The position numbers and the translations under genes are program-made. This document shows, one piece after another, positions 16,017 to 24,276 of a stretch of DNA of 39,495 nucleotides. Below the pieces are notes generated by a model. The model searched no databases. It was not told the DNA's origin and saw only the letters and a program-made list of their open reading frames with translations. Numbering within the stretch: position 1 is the stretch's first letter; each line of letters begins with the position of its first letter. Source of the stretch: JBNJGT01 sp051819765 (lineage in GTDB: Archaea; Nanobdellota; Nanobdellia; Woesearchaeales; JACJVW01); contig JBNJGT010000007.1 of the NCBI GenBank assembly GCA_051819765.1, positions 1-39,495 of the forward strand, read 5' to 3'.

Positions 16017-16162
16017 GAGATGCAGGAATTTTTCGGCTCTTAAATGTTTTACTGTCTGGATAAGCAAATGTGTTACCACGTTTTTAGTTCGCTATTGAAT
16101 CTCACCTTTGGTTAATGTACAAACTAAGTTTTAGAAAAAGAGCCTGGATAAGCAAAGCTAAC

Positions 16163-16172
16163 TTTTTTATAC
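16163..16172 (+). promoter_or_regulatory. TATA box of the pheS operon
   Basis: TTTTTTATAC centred about 26 nt before the ATG at 16194; leaderless geometry. Confidence 0.6.
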
Positions 16173-16193
16173 TCTTAGGGGTTAGTATTTCCC

Positions 16194-17702
16194 ATGGATT
16201 ACGATAAGCTGATTGCCTCTTTACACCCATATGAACGACAGGTACTACAACATCTGAAGAATGTGCACACACTTTCTGGGCTTTCGGGAGAAACAGGCCT
16301 GCAGCAGGTTGAGGTCATGCGGGGGCTTCAATGGCTTGAGAACAAAAAAGCCCTCACCATCGAGACAATAACCACTGAATTCATCGAGCTTGATGAGAAT
16401 GGTGCCCGATATGCTGTTGACGGATTGCCAGAACGGGTGCTTCTGGAAGAGATCAAACGAGGGGCACAAAGCCTCAGTGAGATAACTGGCATCTCCCAAC
16501 AGGAAGCAGGGGTTGCCATGGGTGTCCTCAAATCACTGAGTGCCATCACGTTTAAGGACAAGAGATTCGGGCTTACCGAGATTGGTAAAAAACTGGGGGA
16601 GACGCCTGAAGAACTGTTGCTCAAGAAGCTTTCAAAAGGACCAGTTTCACCACAGGAGCTTACTTCGGATGAGAAGAGTGCACTGCAAAAGCTCAAAAAA
16701 CGAAAGAAGATTGTCAAGGTCAAAGAGATCAAAGATAAGGTAGCACACCCTACTGAGATCGGAAAAGCACTCATGGATTACGATCTGAAGGCAGAGGATT
16801 TCGTGGAACGACTCACTCCAGAGATGCTCAAGGACGGCAGTTGGACGGATAAGACCTTCCGCCGGTATGATGTCACCATCAATGTGCCCCAGATAAACGG
16901 TGGGAAACGCCATTTCATGAACGATTCCATCGAGTATGCAAAACGTATCTGGCTTGATCTGGGGTTCAAGGAAATAACCGGCCCCTATGTGCAGACCAGT
17001 TTCTGGGTGTTTGATGCCCTGTTTACGGCACAGGACCACCCAGTGCGGGAGATGCAGGATACCTTTTTTTTGGAGAAGCCTGCCAAGGGTAAACTCCCTG
17101 AGGGGGAGGTACTTGAGCGGGTAAGGCAGGCGCATGAAAAGGGGATTGCAGGCAGCACTGGCTGGCAGTATGACTGGGACCCTGAGGATGCAAAACAAAA
17201 CGTCCTTCGAACCCATACCACGGTGCTCAGTGCCCAGACCCTTGCGGCACTCAAAGAGGTGAAGCCTGGCAAGTATTTCATGCTGGGACGCAACTTCCGG
17301 AATGAGACAGTTGACTGGTCCCACCTGTTCGAGTTCAACCAGACGGATGGGATTGTCATCGATCCGGATGCGAACTTTCGTAACCTGCTCGGGTATCTCA
17401 AGCAGTTCTTCAAGAAGATGGGGTTTCCTGACGCCCGGTTCAGACCGGCATTCTTCTCATATACAGAACCGTCTGTGGAGATTGATGTGTGGCATCCAGT
17501 GCATAAGAAGTGGCTTGAATTGGGAGGGGCAGGCATGTTTCGGCCCGAGGTTGTTGTGCCCTTGCTTGGTGAGGACATCCCAGTGCTTGCCTGGGGGCCT
17601 GGCTTTGACAGAGTGATCCTTGATTATTATGGGATCACGGATATGCGCGACCTGTATAAGAATGATCTCAAGCAACTCCGGGAGATGAAAACATGGATCT
17701 GA
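16194..17702 (+). CDS. pheS: Phenylalanyl-tRNA synthetase alpha subunit
   Basis: The 502-residue archaeal/eukaryal-type PheRS alpha subunit. The N-terminal 180 residues hold winged-helix modules (for example VEVMRGLQWLENKKAL) used for tRNA binding. The class II catalytic core has motif 1 around NDSIEYAKRIWLDLGFKEITGP, motif 2 around FMLGRNFRNETVDWSHLFEF and motif 3 around LAWGPGFDRVILDYYGI. It pairs with PheT as a heterotetramer to charge tRNA-Phe. It overlaps the YIP1-family gene by 10 nt, starting the pheS-yip1-pheT operon. Confidence 0.97.
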   Translation: MDYDKLIASLHPYERQVLQHLKNVHTLSGLSGETGLQQVEVMRGLQWLENKKALTIETITTEFIELDENGARYAVDGLPERVLLEEIKRGAQSLSEITGISQQEAGVAMGVLKSLSAITFKDKRFGLTEIGKKLGETPEELLLKKLSKGPVSPQELTSDEKSALQKLKKRKKIVKVKEIKDKVAHPTEIGKALMDYDLKAEDFVERLTPEMLKDGSWTDKTFRRYDVTINVPQINGGKRHFMNDSIEYAKRIWLDLGFKEITGPYVQTSFWVFDALFTAQDHPVREMQDTFFLEKPAKGKLPEGEVLERVRQAHEKGIAGSTGWQYDWDPEDAKQNVLRTHTTVLSAQTLAALKEVKPGKYFMLGRNFRNETVDWSHLFEFNQTDGIVIDPDANFRNLLGYLKQFFKKMGFPDARFRPAFFSYTEPSVEIDVWHPVHKKWLELGGAGMFRPEVVVPLLGEDIPVLAWGPGFDRVILDYYGITDMRDLYKNDLKQLREMKTWI

Positions 17703-18316
17703 TAACCAAGTTCAAGCGGGTGCTTACTGAACCAACCAGCTTTTTTGCGGCTGTAAAGGGAGAGCAAGGATTCGGAAATCCATTCCTGTTCTTTCTTGTG
17801 GTCATGGGGATCTATTACGCAGCAGACCTGCTTGCAACTACCATCTCACAAGTGATGATTGCAACATTAACCTCCTCAGTGCCTGAGACCCTTATCGTTA
17901 TCGTGGCAGGTATCTTTGGAGCCATCCTAGGCTTTGCTATTGGGCTTGGTATGGTATTTGTTGGCGCAGGTATTCTGCACTTGTTCCTCATGCTGGTGGG
18001 CGGCAAGGGAGATTACCTGCAGACATTTAAGCTGATCACGTATAGCTCTGCACCCATGGCGTTGCTTGCCATATTCACTCTTCTTATCATCATCCCATTC
18101 CTTGGTCCGATCATCTTTGGATTGATCGCGCTTGCAGCAACCATCTTTCAGCTCATACTGGAAGTGAAGGGTGCCATGGTGCTGCATGAGATCAGCATGG
18201 GAAAAGCTGCAGTCGCAGTCATAGTAATACCACTTGTGATTGCCCTATTCATCGCACTGATTGTAGTGGTATTCGGGATATTCTTCATAACCTCAATGGG
18301 AATGAGCGGTCTATAG
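17693..18316 (+). CDS. YIP1-family polytopic membrane protein
   Basis: The 207-residue protein has a short polar start (LITKFKRVLTEPTSFF), characteristic of YIP1/DUF1282 proteins, and five hydrophobic segments (about 28-45, 63-81, 84-101, 120-150, 175-200). The central GGKGDYLQTFKLITYSSAPM matches the conserved YIP1 loop. Its function in archaea is unknown. It lies inside the PheRS operon (10-nt overlap with pheS, 3 nt before pheT), so it is made together with both synthetase subunits. Confidence 0.85.
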   Translation: MDLITKFKRVLTEPTSFFAAVKGEQGFGNPFLFFLVVMGIYYAADLLATTISQVMIATLTSSVPETLIVIVAGIFGAILGFAIGLGMVFVGAGILHLFLMLVGGKGDYLQTFKLITYSSAPMALLAIFTLLIIIPFLGPIIFGLIALAATIFQLILEVKGAMVLHEISMGKAAVAVIVIPLVIALFIALIVVVFGIFFITSMGMSGL

Positions 18317-18319
18317 AAA

Positions 18320-19969
18320 ATGCCAACAGTCACACTAAACAAAACGGAATTCGAAAAGCTTGTAGGAAAGACACTGCCGCTGGAAGAACTCAAGGACCGA
18401 ATCAGCATGCTTGGAACCGACCTTGAGGAAATCGAGGGAGATAAGATAGTGGTCGAGGTATTTCCCAACCGACCGGACATGCTTTCTGAGCAGGGCTTTG
18501 CCCGGGCGTTCGCAAGCTTCATCGGAGAGAAGACTGGCCTGCGTGAATACAGCGCCGTTGCGCCCAGCGATACGGTCATCATCGACCCGTCAGTCTCACA
18601 GGTGAGACCCTATACCGTGTGCGCGGTGGTGAGGAACCTGAAGCTGGATGACGAGAAGATACGAGAGATCGTGCAAATCCAGGAAAAGCTACATGTCACC
18701 CACCTTCGAAAACGAAAGAAGGGAGCCATCGGCATCTACCCCATGGAAGCGATCACGTTTCCCATAACCTTCTGTGCCAAAAAACCGCAGGACATCATGT
18801 TCAGGCCTCTTGAATCCGCAGAAAAAATGTCTGCGTCAAAGATACTAAGCGAGCATCCCACTGGAAAGGAGTATGGCCACTTGCTTGAAGGAAAGGCCAT
18901 GTATCCATTGTTCATCGACGCGACCGATCAGATCCTTTCCATGCCGCCGATCGTCAACAGTCACACGACGGGAAAAGTGAATGCGAACACGACTGACGTG
19001 TTCATCGAGTGCTCAGGATTCGATTACCAGATCCTTTCCCGATGCCTGAACATCATCGTGACAGCCTTTGCGGACATGGGGGGCGAGCTCCATTCGCTGA
19101 ATCTGGAATATCCTGATGGGAAACACGTGACACCGGAGCTTGCGCCTAAAAAGCATGATTTTGATGTCGCCTATATCAATAAGCGGTTGGGATTATCACT
19201 TACTGAAGCTGAGGCAACCAAACTGCTTTCGCGCATGGGGTATGGCTTCAAGGACGGTAAGGTGCTGGTACCATCCTACCGCACAGACATCATGCACATG
19301 GTGGATTTTGCAGAAGATATCGCAATCGCCTATGGGTACGAGAACTTTGATGTGGTCATCCCAGAGCGGGGGACGGTGGGGCAAGAGGATCCCTTCGAGC
19401 GCTATAAGGCAAAGACAGCTCAGCTCCTTGCAGGCCTTGGCCTGATTGAGATCAATACCCATCACCTGACCAACCATGATGCGCAGTGTACCCGGATGAA
19501 CGCTGAACTTTCGTTGGTGACACTGAAGAATGCGATGTCTGTTGAGCATAACGCACTTCGGGCATGGATGAGCCCAACGCTGTGCGAGACACTTGCGGCA
19601 AACAAGCACAATGAGTATCCTCAGGAGATCTTCGGGTTCGGGTCAATCTTCAAGCAGGATGAGAACGCTGAAACAGGAGTGCGTGAGGACCAGCGTCTAG
19701 GGGTTGCGCTTTGCCGAGAAGATGCTGATTTCACCGCTATCAAGCAGATGTTCGATTATCTGTGCCGCAGCCTTGCGGTGGACTACGAGTTCGAGGAGAC
19801 AGAGCATCCATCCTTTATCCCCGGACGGGTTGCGCGGGTGCGCATAAAAGGGAGGAAGGTTGCCTATGTTGGCGAGTTGCACCCAGCGGTGCTTACCAAC
19901 TGGAAAATCGAGATGCCGGTTGCAGCCTTTGAACTGAACATGAGTGAACTGTATGAAACGCAAGAATGA
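18320..19969 (+). CDS. pheT: Phenylalanyl-tRNA synthetase beta subunit
   Basis: The 549-residue archaeal-type PheRS beta subunit. The N-terminus has the B1-like start VTLNKTEFEKLVGKTLPLEEL, then the B3/B4 core around LSMPPIVNSHTTGKV, the B5 domain (INKRLGLSLTEAEATKLLSRMGY) and a catalytic-like class II fold (EIFGFGSIFKQDE to GELHPAVLTNWKIEMPVAAFEL). The length is normal for archaea and lacks the bacterial B8 anticodon-binding extension. Its end overlaps the following 52-residue gene by 17 nt. Confidence 0.97.
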   Translation: MPTVTLNKTEFEKLVGKTLPLEELKDRISMLGTDLEEIEGDKIVVEVFPNRPDMLSEQGFARAFASFIGEKTGLREYSAVAPSDTVIIDPSVSQVRPYTVCAVVRNLKLDDEKIREIVQIQEKLHVTHLRKRKKGAIGIYPMEAITFPITFCAKKPQDIMFRPLESAEKMSASKILSEHPTGKEYGHLLEGKAMYPLFIDATDQILSMPPIVNSHTTGKVNANTTDVFIECSGFDYQILSRCLNIIVTAFADMGGELHSLNLEYPDGKHVTPELAPKKHDFDVAYINKRLGLSLTEAEATKLLSRMGYGFKDGKVLVPSYRTDIMHMVDFAEDIAIAYGYENFDVVIPERGTVGQEDPFERYKAKTAQLLAGLGLIEINTHHLTNHDAQCTRMNAELSLVTLKNAMSVEHNALRAWMSPTLCETLAANKHNEYPQEIFGFGSIFKQDENAETGVREDQRLGVALCREDADFTAIKQMFDYLCRSLAVDYEFEETEHPSFIPGRVARVRIKGRKVAYVGELHPAVLTNWKIEMPVAAFELNMSELYETQE

Positions 19970-20111
19970 GCACTACATCGCGGCGTTCCTCATCATCGTC
20001 GCATTACTGGATTTCTTCAATGTATTCTCGTTTGTTGGAATCGCGCTTTCGAGAAAGTTCTTCGACCTGATCTTTATCCTGATCGGAGTGTATATGCTGA
20101 TAAAGAAATAA
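19953..20111 (+). CDS. Small membrane protein, 52 aa, after pheT
   Basis: The frame starts at an ATG inside the end of pheT (MKRKNEHYIAAFLIIVALLD) and encodes two hydrophobic segments (about 8-29 and 37-50) with basic ends (MKRKN, LIKK). The overlap of 17 nt suggests translational coupling as the last cistron of the pheS operon. No family was recognised. Confidence 0.55.
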   Translation: MKRKNEHYIAAFLIIVALLDFFNVFSFVGIALSRKFFDLIFILIGVYMLIKK

Positions 20112-20114
20112 AAA

Positions 20115-20396
20115 TTATTTACGGGTCTTTTTGGGTTTTTCTGCAACATCCTTTCGGATGCGCTCCTTCACTTGGATACCTGCTTCCTTGAGTTTTGCGA
20201 CAACAGTCTCATGGTCGGCGTTCTTCCCGAGCTCAAGGCTTTGATCAAGGGGTTCAAGGTGCGCCATGTTGCACTTCTTACGACGCGTCTGACCGTCGAC
20301 GAGAACATAATTGTTTTCAAGCACGTCGATCACAACGCACTTCATGCGGGCGTCACGTCCCGCAAGCTTTACACATACTCTTCCGATATCAATCAT
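20115..20396 (-). CDS. rpl14e: Ribosomal protein L14e
   Basis: The 93-residue protein begins MIDIGRVCVKLAGRDARMKC, the KOW-fold start of L14e, followed by VVIDVLENNYVLVDGQTRRKKCNMAHLEPL. It is a large-subunit protein of archaea and eukaryotes. The lysine-rich C-terminus (AEKPKKTRK) is probably rRNA-binding. GGAGGT lies 6-7 nt before the ATG. It is the second gene of an L34e-L14e operon with a 34-nt spacer. Confidence 0.95.
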   Translation of the reverse strand: MIDIGRVCVKLAGRDARMKCVVIDVLENNYVLVDGQTRRKKCNMAHLEPLDQSLELGKNADHETVVAKLKEAGIQVKERIRKDVAEKPKKTRK

Positions 20397-20430
20397 TTTT
20401 TACCTCCTCTCTCGAATAGCCGTCACCGAA

Positions 20431-20688
20431 CTATTGGGAGTGTACTTCTTCCTTTATCACTCGTCTAGAACAGGAACTGCAAAGAACGCCACCGAAGGGT
20501 CGCTCCGGTCGCCTCTGGCTCTTGGTACACTTGCTGACATCACGGGGAACACCGGACAACTGGGTGCCACACATGCCGCAGTGGGCAGGTTGCGGGGTTC
20601 GTTTCACATGATGCACGGTCAGACGGCCACCTGGCGTTTTCCTGAATACTTTCCGCTTTGCGTGTGATTTATGTTTTCCTGATGGCAT
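20431..20688 (-). CDS. rpl34e: Ribosomal protein L34e
   Basis: The 85-residue protein starts MPSGKHKSHAKRKVFRKTPG and contains CGMCG and LCSSCSRRV, the four-cysteine zinc site of archaeal L34e. The ATG at 20688 was selected because ATTTATAAA (20712-20720) is centred 28 nt upstream; the in-frame ATG at 20712 overlaps the TATA box itself. It is the promoter-proximal gene of the L34e-L14e operon. Confidence 0.95.
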   Translation of the reverse strand: MPSGKHKSHAKRKVFRKTPGGRLTVHHVKRTPQPAHCGMCGTQLSGVPRDVSKCTKSQRRPERPFGGVLCSSCSRRVIKEEVHSQ

Positions 20689-20711
20689 AGACAGACTGGA
20701 ACCGGGTTCCA

Positions 20712-20720
20712 TTTATAAAT
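20712..20720 (-). promoter_or_regulatory. TATA box of the L34e-L14e operon
   Basis: ATTTATAAA on the minus strand, centred 28 nt before the L34e ATG at 20688. Confidence 0.6.
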
Positions 20721-20782
20721 ATTACTGTGGGATGCTTGTTTTTGGGTCAGAGAGGAGGGAAGCTTTAAAAAGTCTGGGAAAA

Positions 20783-20834
20783 TAGTACTATTAAAGTAAT
20801 TAATATGTAATAAAAAGATACTAAATTAGTACTA
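20783..20834. promoter_or_regulatory. Paired TAGTACTA operators around the AbrB-gene promoter
   Basis: The 8-bp palindrome TAGTACTA occurs at 20783-20790 and 20827-20834, 44 bp apart (close to four helical turns). Both copies lie in similar context (AATAGTACTATTA and ATTAGTACTATGG). The second copy shares its last base with the ATG of the AbrB-type gene and covers the expected transcript start. AT-rich TATA-like sequence (20801-20816) lies between them. The arrangement fits cooperative autorepression. Confidence 0.5.
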
Positions 20835-20980
20835 TGGTAAAGATCGTCAACAACAAGGGCCAGTATAAGATCACCATCCCGAAGGACATCATGCTGAGCA
20901 AGGGATGGGATGAAAACACCAGAGTCAGGTTTGTTGAGGATACCGAGGGTAATATCATTCTCAAGGAGATCGAACAATGA
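20834..20980 (+). CDS. AbrB/SpoVT-type DNA-binding regulator, 48 aa
   Basis: The product begins MVKIVNNKGQYKITIPKDIM, the swapped-hairpin AbrB fold in which GQxxITIPKxI is diagnostic, and ends NIILKEIEQ. Such proteins bind DNA as dimers, as transition-state regulators or antitoxins. The gene overlaps the next by ATGA (20977-20980), and its start is embedded in a TAGTACTA palindrome, so autoregulation is likely. Its partner does not resemble a known toxin. Confidence 0.8.
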   Translation: MVKIVNNKGQYKITIPKDIMLSKGWDENTRVRFVEDTEGNIILKEIEQ

Positions 20981-22359
20981 TAGGGGCACGGCTGTGGATC
21001 ATCGTATTCATCCTCCTGGCGCCAGCCCTGTTTGCATCAGGCCTCAGGGATATCGAGTTTGGTGATAGCTTGGGAGACTTGGGCAGAAGCCTGGATGAGG
21101 CCCTGCAAAATGATGATGCGGTCTTTTTTGCGGTCTTTGTCCTCATCTATATGATCTTGTTCTTGCTGTTCAAGCGCCTTATCGCGCATGTGCCAGTCTT
21201 TGGAGACAGCAAGCAAGGACGGACAGTGGCTGGAAGCTTGAGTCTTCTGGTGGTCATCGGGCTATTCTGGAAGGGAAAGGCAGTGATGGATACGGCAGCA
21301 GAGATTGTTGGTGGACTGGGTTCAGTGTTGCTTATTCTTGCAGGCATCATCCTGTTCTGGGGAGTTGGCAGGAAGATTGGCGCTACCTGGGGGGGTATCA
21401 TCTCAGGCATACTGCTTATCGGACTCGGGTATTACATCGATTCACCATGGGTGCTGCCTATCGGAATCCTGTTCCTGATCATAGGGATCATCAAAGGAGC
21501 GATGCAGATAGGGGTCTCATCCGGTAACCCTTACACCCATCCGGACGCATCGCCAGGGAGGCGACGGCACTGGATCAAAGATACGATGGGGGCGCTGGGA
21601 GGTCTTGGTAGGGTAGTCAAGGATAGCCTTGCGGGAAGCCAGACTGTGCAAAACGAGTCGAAGGATCTGTACTCACGCAATAAGAAGAAGGAGGCTATCG
21701 AAGCAGACCTCGCCCGCCTCAATCAGTTGAGTACCCAGGCACAGCAGGATATCATGCGCATGGTGCGGGAGCGTGCTGACCCACACATTGTACAGGACCG
21801 TATCCGGCGGCTGGCACAGCAATATGAGCAGGAGGTGCATGATACTGAACTTCTAGAGAAAGAGGATTCCTATGAGCAACGTACCAGCCGACATGCGGCT
21901 GAACATGAGTCTGACCTCCGTAAAGAGGCGCGGCATGAGATGGAACGGCTTGAAAGAGACCATGTGAAAAGCCAGGATGAGTGGGAGCTGGAACGGACTG
22001 AAAAGGAAGACCAAAAACGGATGCGGGAACTTTTCCAGGAACTGGAAACAATCTCTCACGAGGTCACCGATGAAAAGCGCGCCGTGAAAAAGACCAAGCG
22101 TGAGCTGCGGCGCAAGCTCAAGACTCTCCACGCATTGGGAGAACTATTGGATTCGGGCCACAGTGACAAGCTCGAGAAACTCCTCAGAAAGCTAGAGACC
22201 TCTCAGGGAGACCAGGTAAAAAATATCCAGACTGACACCCAGATGATCGAGAATGCCCTTCGGGATATCTATAACACGGCAGCTGCCGCAAGCAAACTTG
22301 AAGAGCAAGCCCAAAAGGATCTCCAGGCAGAAGAGGAAGAGGTTAGACGGGCCCGCTAG
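20977..22359 (+). CDS. Polytopic membrane protein with long cytoplasmic coiled coil
   Basis: A 460-residue protein of no recognised family. Residues 1-21 form a signal peptide or first membrane segment (LWIIVFILLAPALFASG). Hydrophobic segments follow at about 49-66, 84-98, 110-128, 138-152 and 158-173. From about 235 to the end the sequence is charged, helical and rich in E, K, R and Q, typical of a long coiled coil. It is translationally coupled to the AbrB-type regulator. Its TAG stop overlaps the rnfB stop on the other strand (shared CTAG). It could be a membrane-anchored structural or stress protein; function unknown. Confidence 0.75.
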   Translation: MIGARLWIIVFILLAPALFASGLRDIEFGDSLGDLGRSLDEALQNDDAVFFAVFVLIYMILFLLFKRLIAHVPVFGDSKQGRTVAGSLSLLVVIGLFWKGKAVMDTAAEIVGGLGSVLLILAGIILFWGVGRKIGATWGGIISGILLIGLGYYIDSPWVLPIGILFLIIGIIKGAMQIGVSSGNPYTHPDASPGRRRHWIKDTMGALGGLGRVVKDSLAGSQTVQNESKDLYSRNKKKEAIEADLARLNQLSTQAQQDIMRMVRERADPHIVQDRIRRLAQQYEQEVHDTELLEKEDSYEQRTSRHAAEHESDLRKEARHEMERLERDHVKSQDEWELERTEKEDQKRMRELFQELETISHEVTDEKRAVKKTKRELRRKLKTLHALGELLDSGHSDKLEKLLRKLETSQGDQVKNIQTDTQMIENALRDIYNTAAAASKLEEQAQKDLQAEEEEVRRAR

Positions 22360-23117
22360 TACTTCTTAAGCACCTTTCTGGGGCACTTCTCGACACAGAT
22401 GAAGCAGTTCACGCATGTCTCATAGTCGATGTTTGGGAGACCGTCTACCATGGTGATTGCGCTCTTGGGGCAGACCTTGGCGCACACGCCACAACCGATA
22501 CACCCGTTCTTGCAGACTTTGGGGCGTTTCTTCTCGTTGGAGTTGCAGCCCAGGATCACTTTGTGTTTTGTCGAGTGTAATTCAAGCAAATGCTGAGGAC
22601 AGCCAGTGACACACCTGCCGCAGGCACGGCATTTTTCCTCGTCAATCTCAGGAAGTCCATCGACCATGCGGATGGCATCAAAGGGGCAGGCATCAAAACA
22701 GTCTCCAAAACCCAGGCAGGCAAAGCGGCATTCCTTGAAGCTTCCAAGGAGCAGGGCTGCCTTACAGCTCTTGATACCCCGGTAGTCAGCCTTATCGGAT
22801 GTTCCGCCACTGCAATGCCTGCGCGCCACTTTCTTGTCAACAGGCTTGAGTTTGATACCCATTATCCCGGAGATCCTTTCCTGGACTTCACGGCCGCCAA
22901 CGGCGCAGTTGCCGGCAAGAGAACTGTCTTCTTTGACAGCCTTCGCGAACTGCTCGCAGCTTGCATACCCACAGGCACCACAGTTATTGTGTGGTAAGAC
23001 ATGGTATATCTGCTTTACAAGTGGGTCTTCTTCGGGGGCGAGCCGTCGAGCTAAGTAACTTAACAAAAATCCAAAAACCAATGCAATGATTCCTCCGAAT
23101 AGTATGGCGACTATCAT
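22356..23117 (-). CDS. rnfB: Rnf complex subunit B (iron-sulfur protein)
   Basis: The 253-residue protein has an N-terminal membrane anchor (1-22), the Rnf-type 4Fe-4S domain NCGACGYASC (Cys46, 49, 54, 71), then a ferredoxin-like region with CRFACLGFGDCFDACP, CRACGRCVTGCP, CIGCGVCAKVCP and CVNCFICVEKCP. It is the likely entry point for electrons from reduced ferredoxin. It is the last gene of the rnfCDGEAB operon and overlaps rnfA by 4 nt. Confidence 0.96.
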   Translation of the reverse strand: MIVAILFGGIIALVFGFLLSYLARRLAPEEDPLVKQIYHVLPHNNCGACGYASCEQFAKAVKEDSSLAGNCAVGGREVQERISGIMGIKLKPVDKKVARRHCSGGTSDKADYRGIKSCKAALLLGSFKECRFACLGFGDCFDACPFDAIRMVDGLPEIDEEKCRACGRCVTGCPQHLLELHSTKHKVILGCNSNEKKRPKVCKNGCIGCGVCAKVCPKSAITMVDGLPNIDYETCVNCFICVEKCPRKVLKKY

Positions 23118-23683
23118 AGTAACGTCGAAAACCCCAAAAATGCCAGTGACATGAATGCTGCAGTGATAAAGGCGATGGGAACTCCCCGGAAGGGTCTTGG
23201 GACATCGCCCAGCTCAAGCTGTTCCCTGATGCCGGACATGAGGAGCAAGGCAAGGGTAAAACCCATACCTGCGCTGATGCCATGTACGATGCTCTCAAGG
23301 AGGTTGTAGCCTTCGCTGATGTTGAGGAAGGCTGCTCCCAGTACCGCGCAATTGGTTGTGATGAGGGGAAGGTAGATGCCGAGTGCTGAATACAATTGCT
23401 TGCTTGTTGCTTTCACGACAATCTCGACTATCTGCACCAGGGAAGCGATGACAAAGATAAACACAACAATCTTGAGGTATTCAAGACCGTTTGCCTCAAG
23501 AAACCGGTAGGCAAGCCAGGTGGCAAAGGATGCAACGGTCATGACAAGGGAGACCGCAGCCCCCATGCCAAAGGCAGGACCGGTTCGCTTAGAGACACCG
23601 ATAAAGGGGCATATGCCCAGGAACCGCATGAGCACAAAGTTTTGGACAAAGATTGCGCCGATTATAATCGGGAGAAGATTCAT
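23114..23683 (-). CDS. rnfA: Rnf complex subunit A
   Basis: A 189-residue polytopic membrane protein starting MNLLPIIIGAIFVQNFVLMR, with GICPFIGVS and LPLITTNCAVLG, the two conserved cysteine-containing segments that in RnfA/NqrE bind an intramembrane iron-sulfur centre together with the paralogue RnfE. Six membrane segments are apparent. It overlaps both neighbours by 4 nt. Confidence 0.96.
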   Translation of the reverse strand: MNLLPIIIGAIFVQNFVLMRFLGICPFIGVSKRTGPAFGMGAAVSLVMTVASFATWLAYRFLEANGLEYLKIVVFIFVIASLVQIVEIVVKATSKQLYSALGIYLPLITTNCAVLGAAFLNISEGYNLLESIVHGISAGMGFTLALLLMSGIREQLELGDVPRPFRGVPIAFITAAFMSLAFLGFSTLL

Positions 23684-24276
23684 CTGCGATCACCTACCCA
23701 GTTGAAGGCCGCAAGCAACAGACCGACAGTCAACAGTGCGCCAGGCGGGAGCACCATGAGGTGCATGTTGATTGGGATTGTGACCACGGTATTTCCCATG
23801 AGCTGGATCGTGCCCTGCCCGACAAGTTCGCGGATGCCTGCGATTATCATGAGACCTCCAGTGAAACCAAGCCCTGTCCCCAAGGCATCAAAAAGTGAAG
23901 GCGTGATGGGGTTTTTGTAGGAGAAGGATAAGGCCTTTCCAAGAACGATGCAGTTGACCACGATCAAAGGGATGTAGATACCAAGGCGTTGGAAGAGATC
24001 AGGAGTGTAGGCTTCCATCATCATACTGATGAGGGTCACAAAGGTTGCGATGATCACGATGAATGCGGGGATCCGGATCTCTCCGGGAACCAGTTTCCTG
24101 ATGAGGGAAATGAGCCCGCAGGAAAAGAGCAGCACGAACGTGGTTGCAAGCCCCATACCGATCCCATCCTCAAAGGTGCTTGTCACTGCAAGGGTCGGAC
24201 AGAGGCCAAGCAGCAGGATGAAGATGGGATTCTTCTGGATTGCTGCCCTGATCATGAGAGCCAGGTTATTCGACAT
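23680..24276 (-). CDS. rnfE: Rnf complex subunit E
   Basis: The 198-residue paralogue of RnfA, with LLGLCPTLAVT and IPLIVVNCIVLG as the conserved cysteine segments and six membrane helices. The ATG at 24276 (MSNNLALMIRAAIQKNP) was chosen because it matches the usual RnfE start; upstream codons read back into rnfG. It overlaps rnfG by 11 nt and rnfA by 4 nt. Confidence 0.95.
   Translation of the reverse strand: MSNNLALMIRAAIQKNPIFILLLGLCPTLAVTSTFEDGIGMGLATTFVLLFSCGLISLIRKLVPGEIRIPAFIVIIATFVTLISMMMEAYTPDLFQRLGIYIPLIVVNCIVLGKALSFSYKNPITPSLFDALGTGLGFTGGLMIIAGIRELVGQGTIQLMGNTVVTIPINMHLMVLPPGALLTVGLLLAAFNWVGDRR

Noticed and set aside
20689..20712. Longer L34e start at the ATG at 20712
   Set aside because: That ATG overlaps the TATA box and adds residues foreign to L34e.
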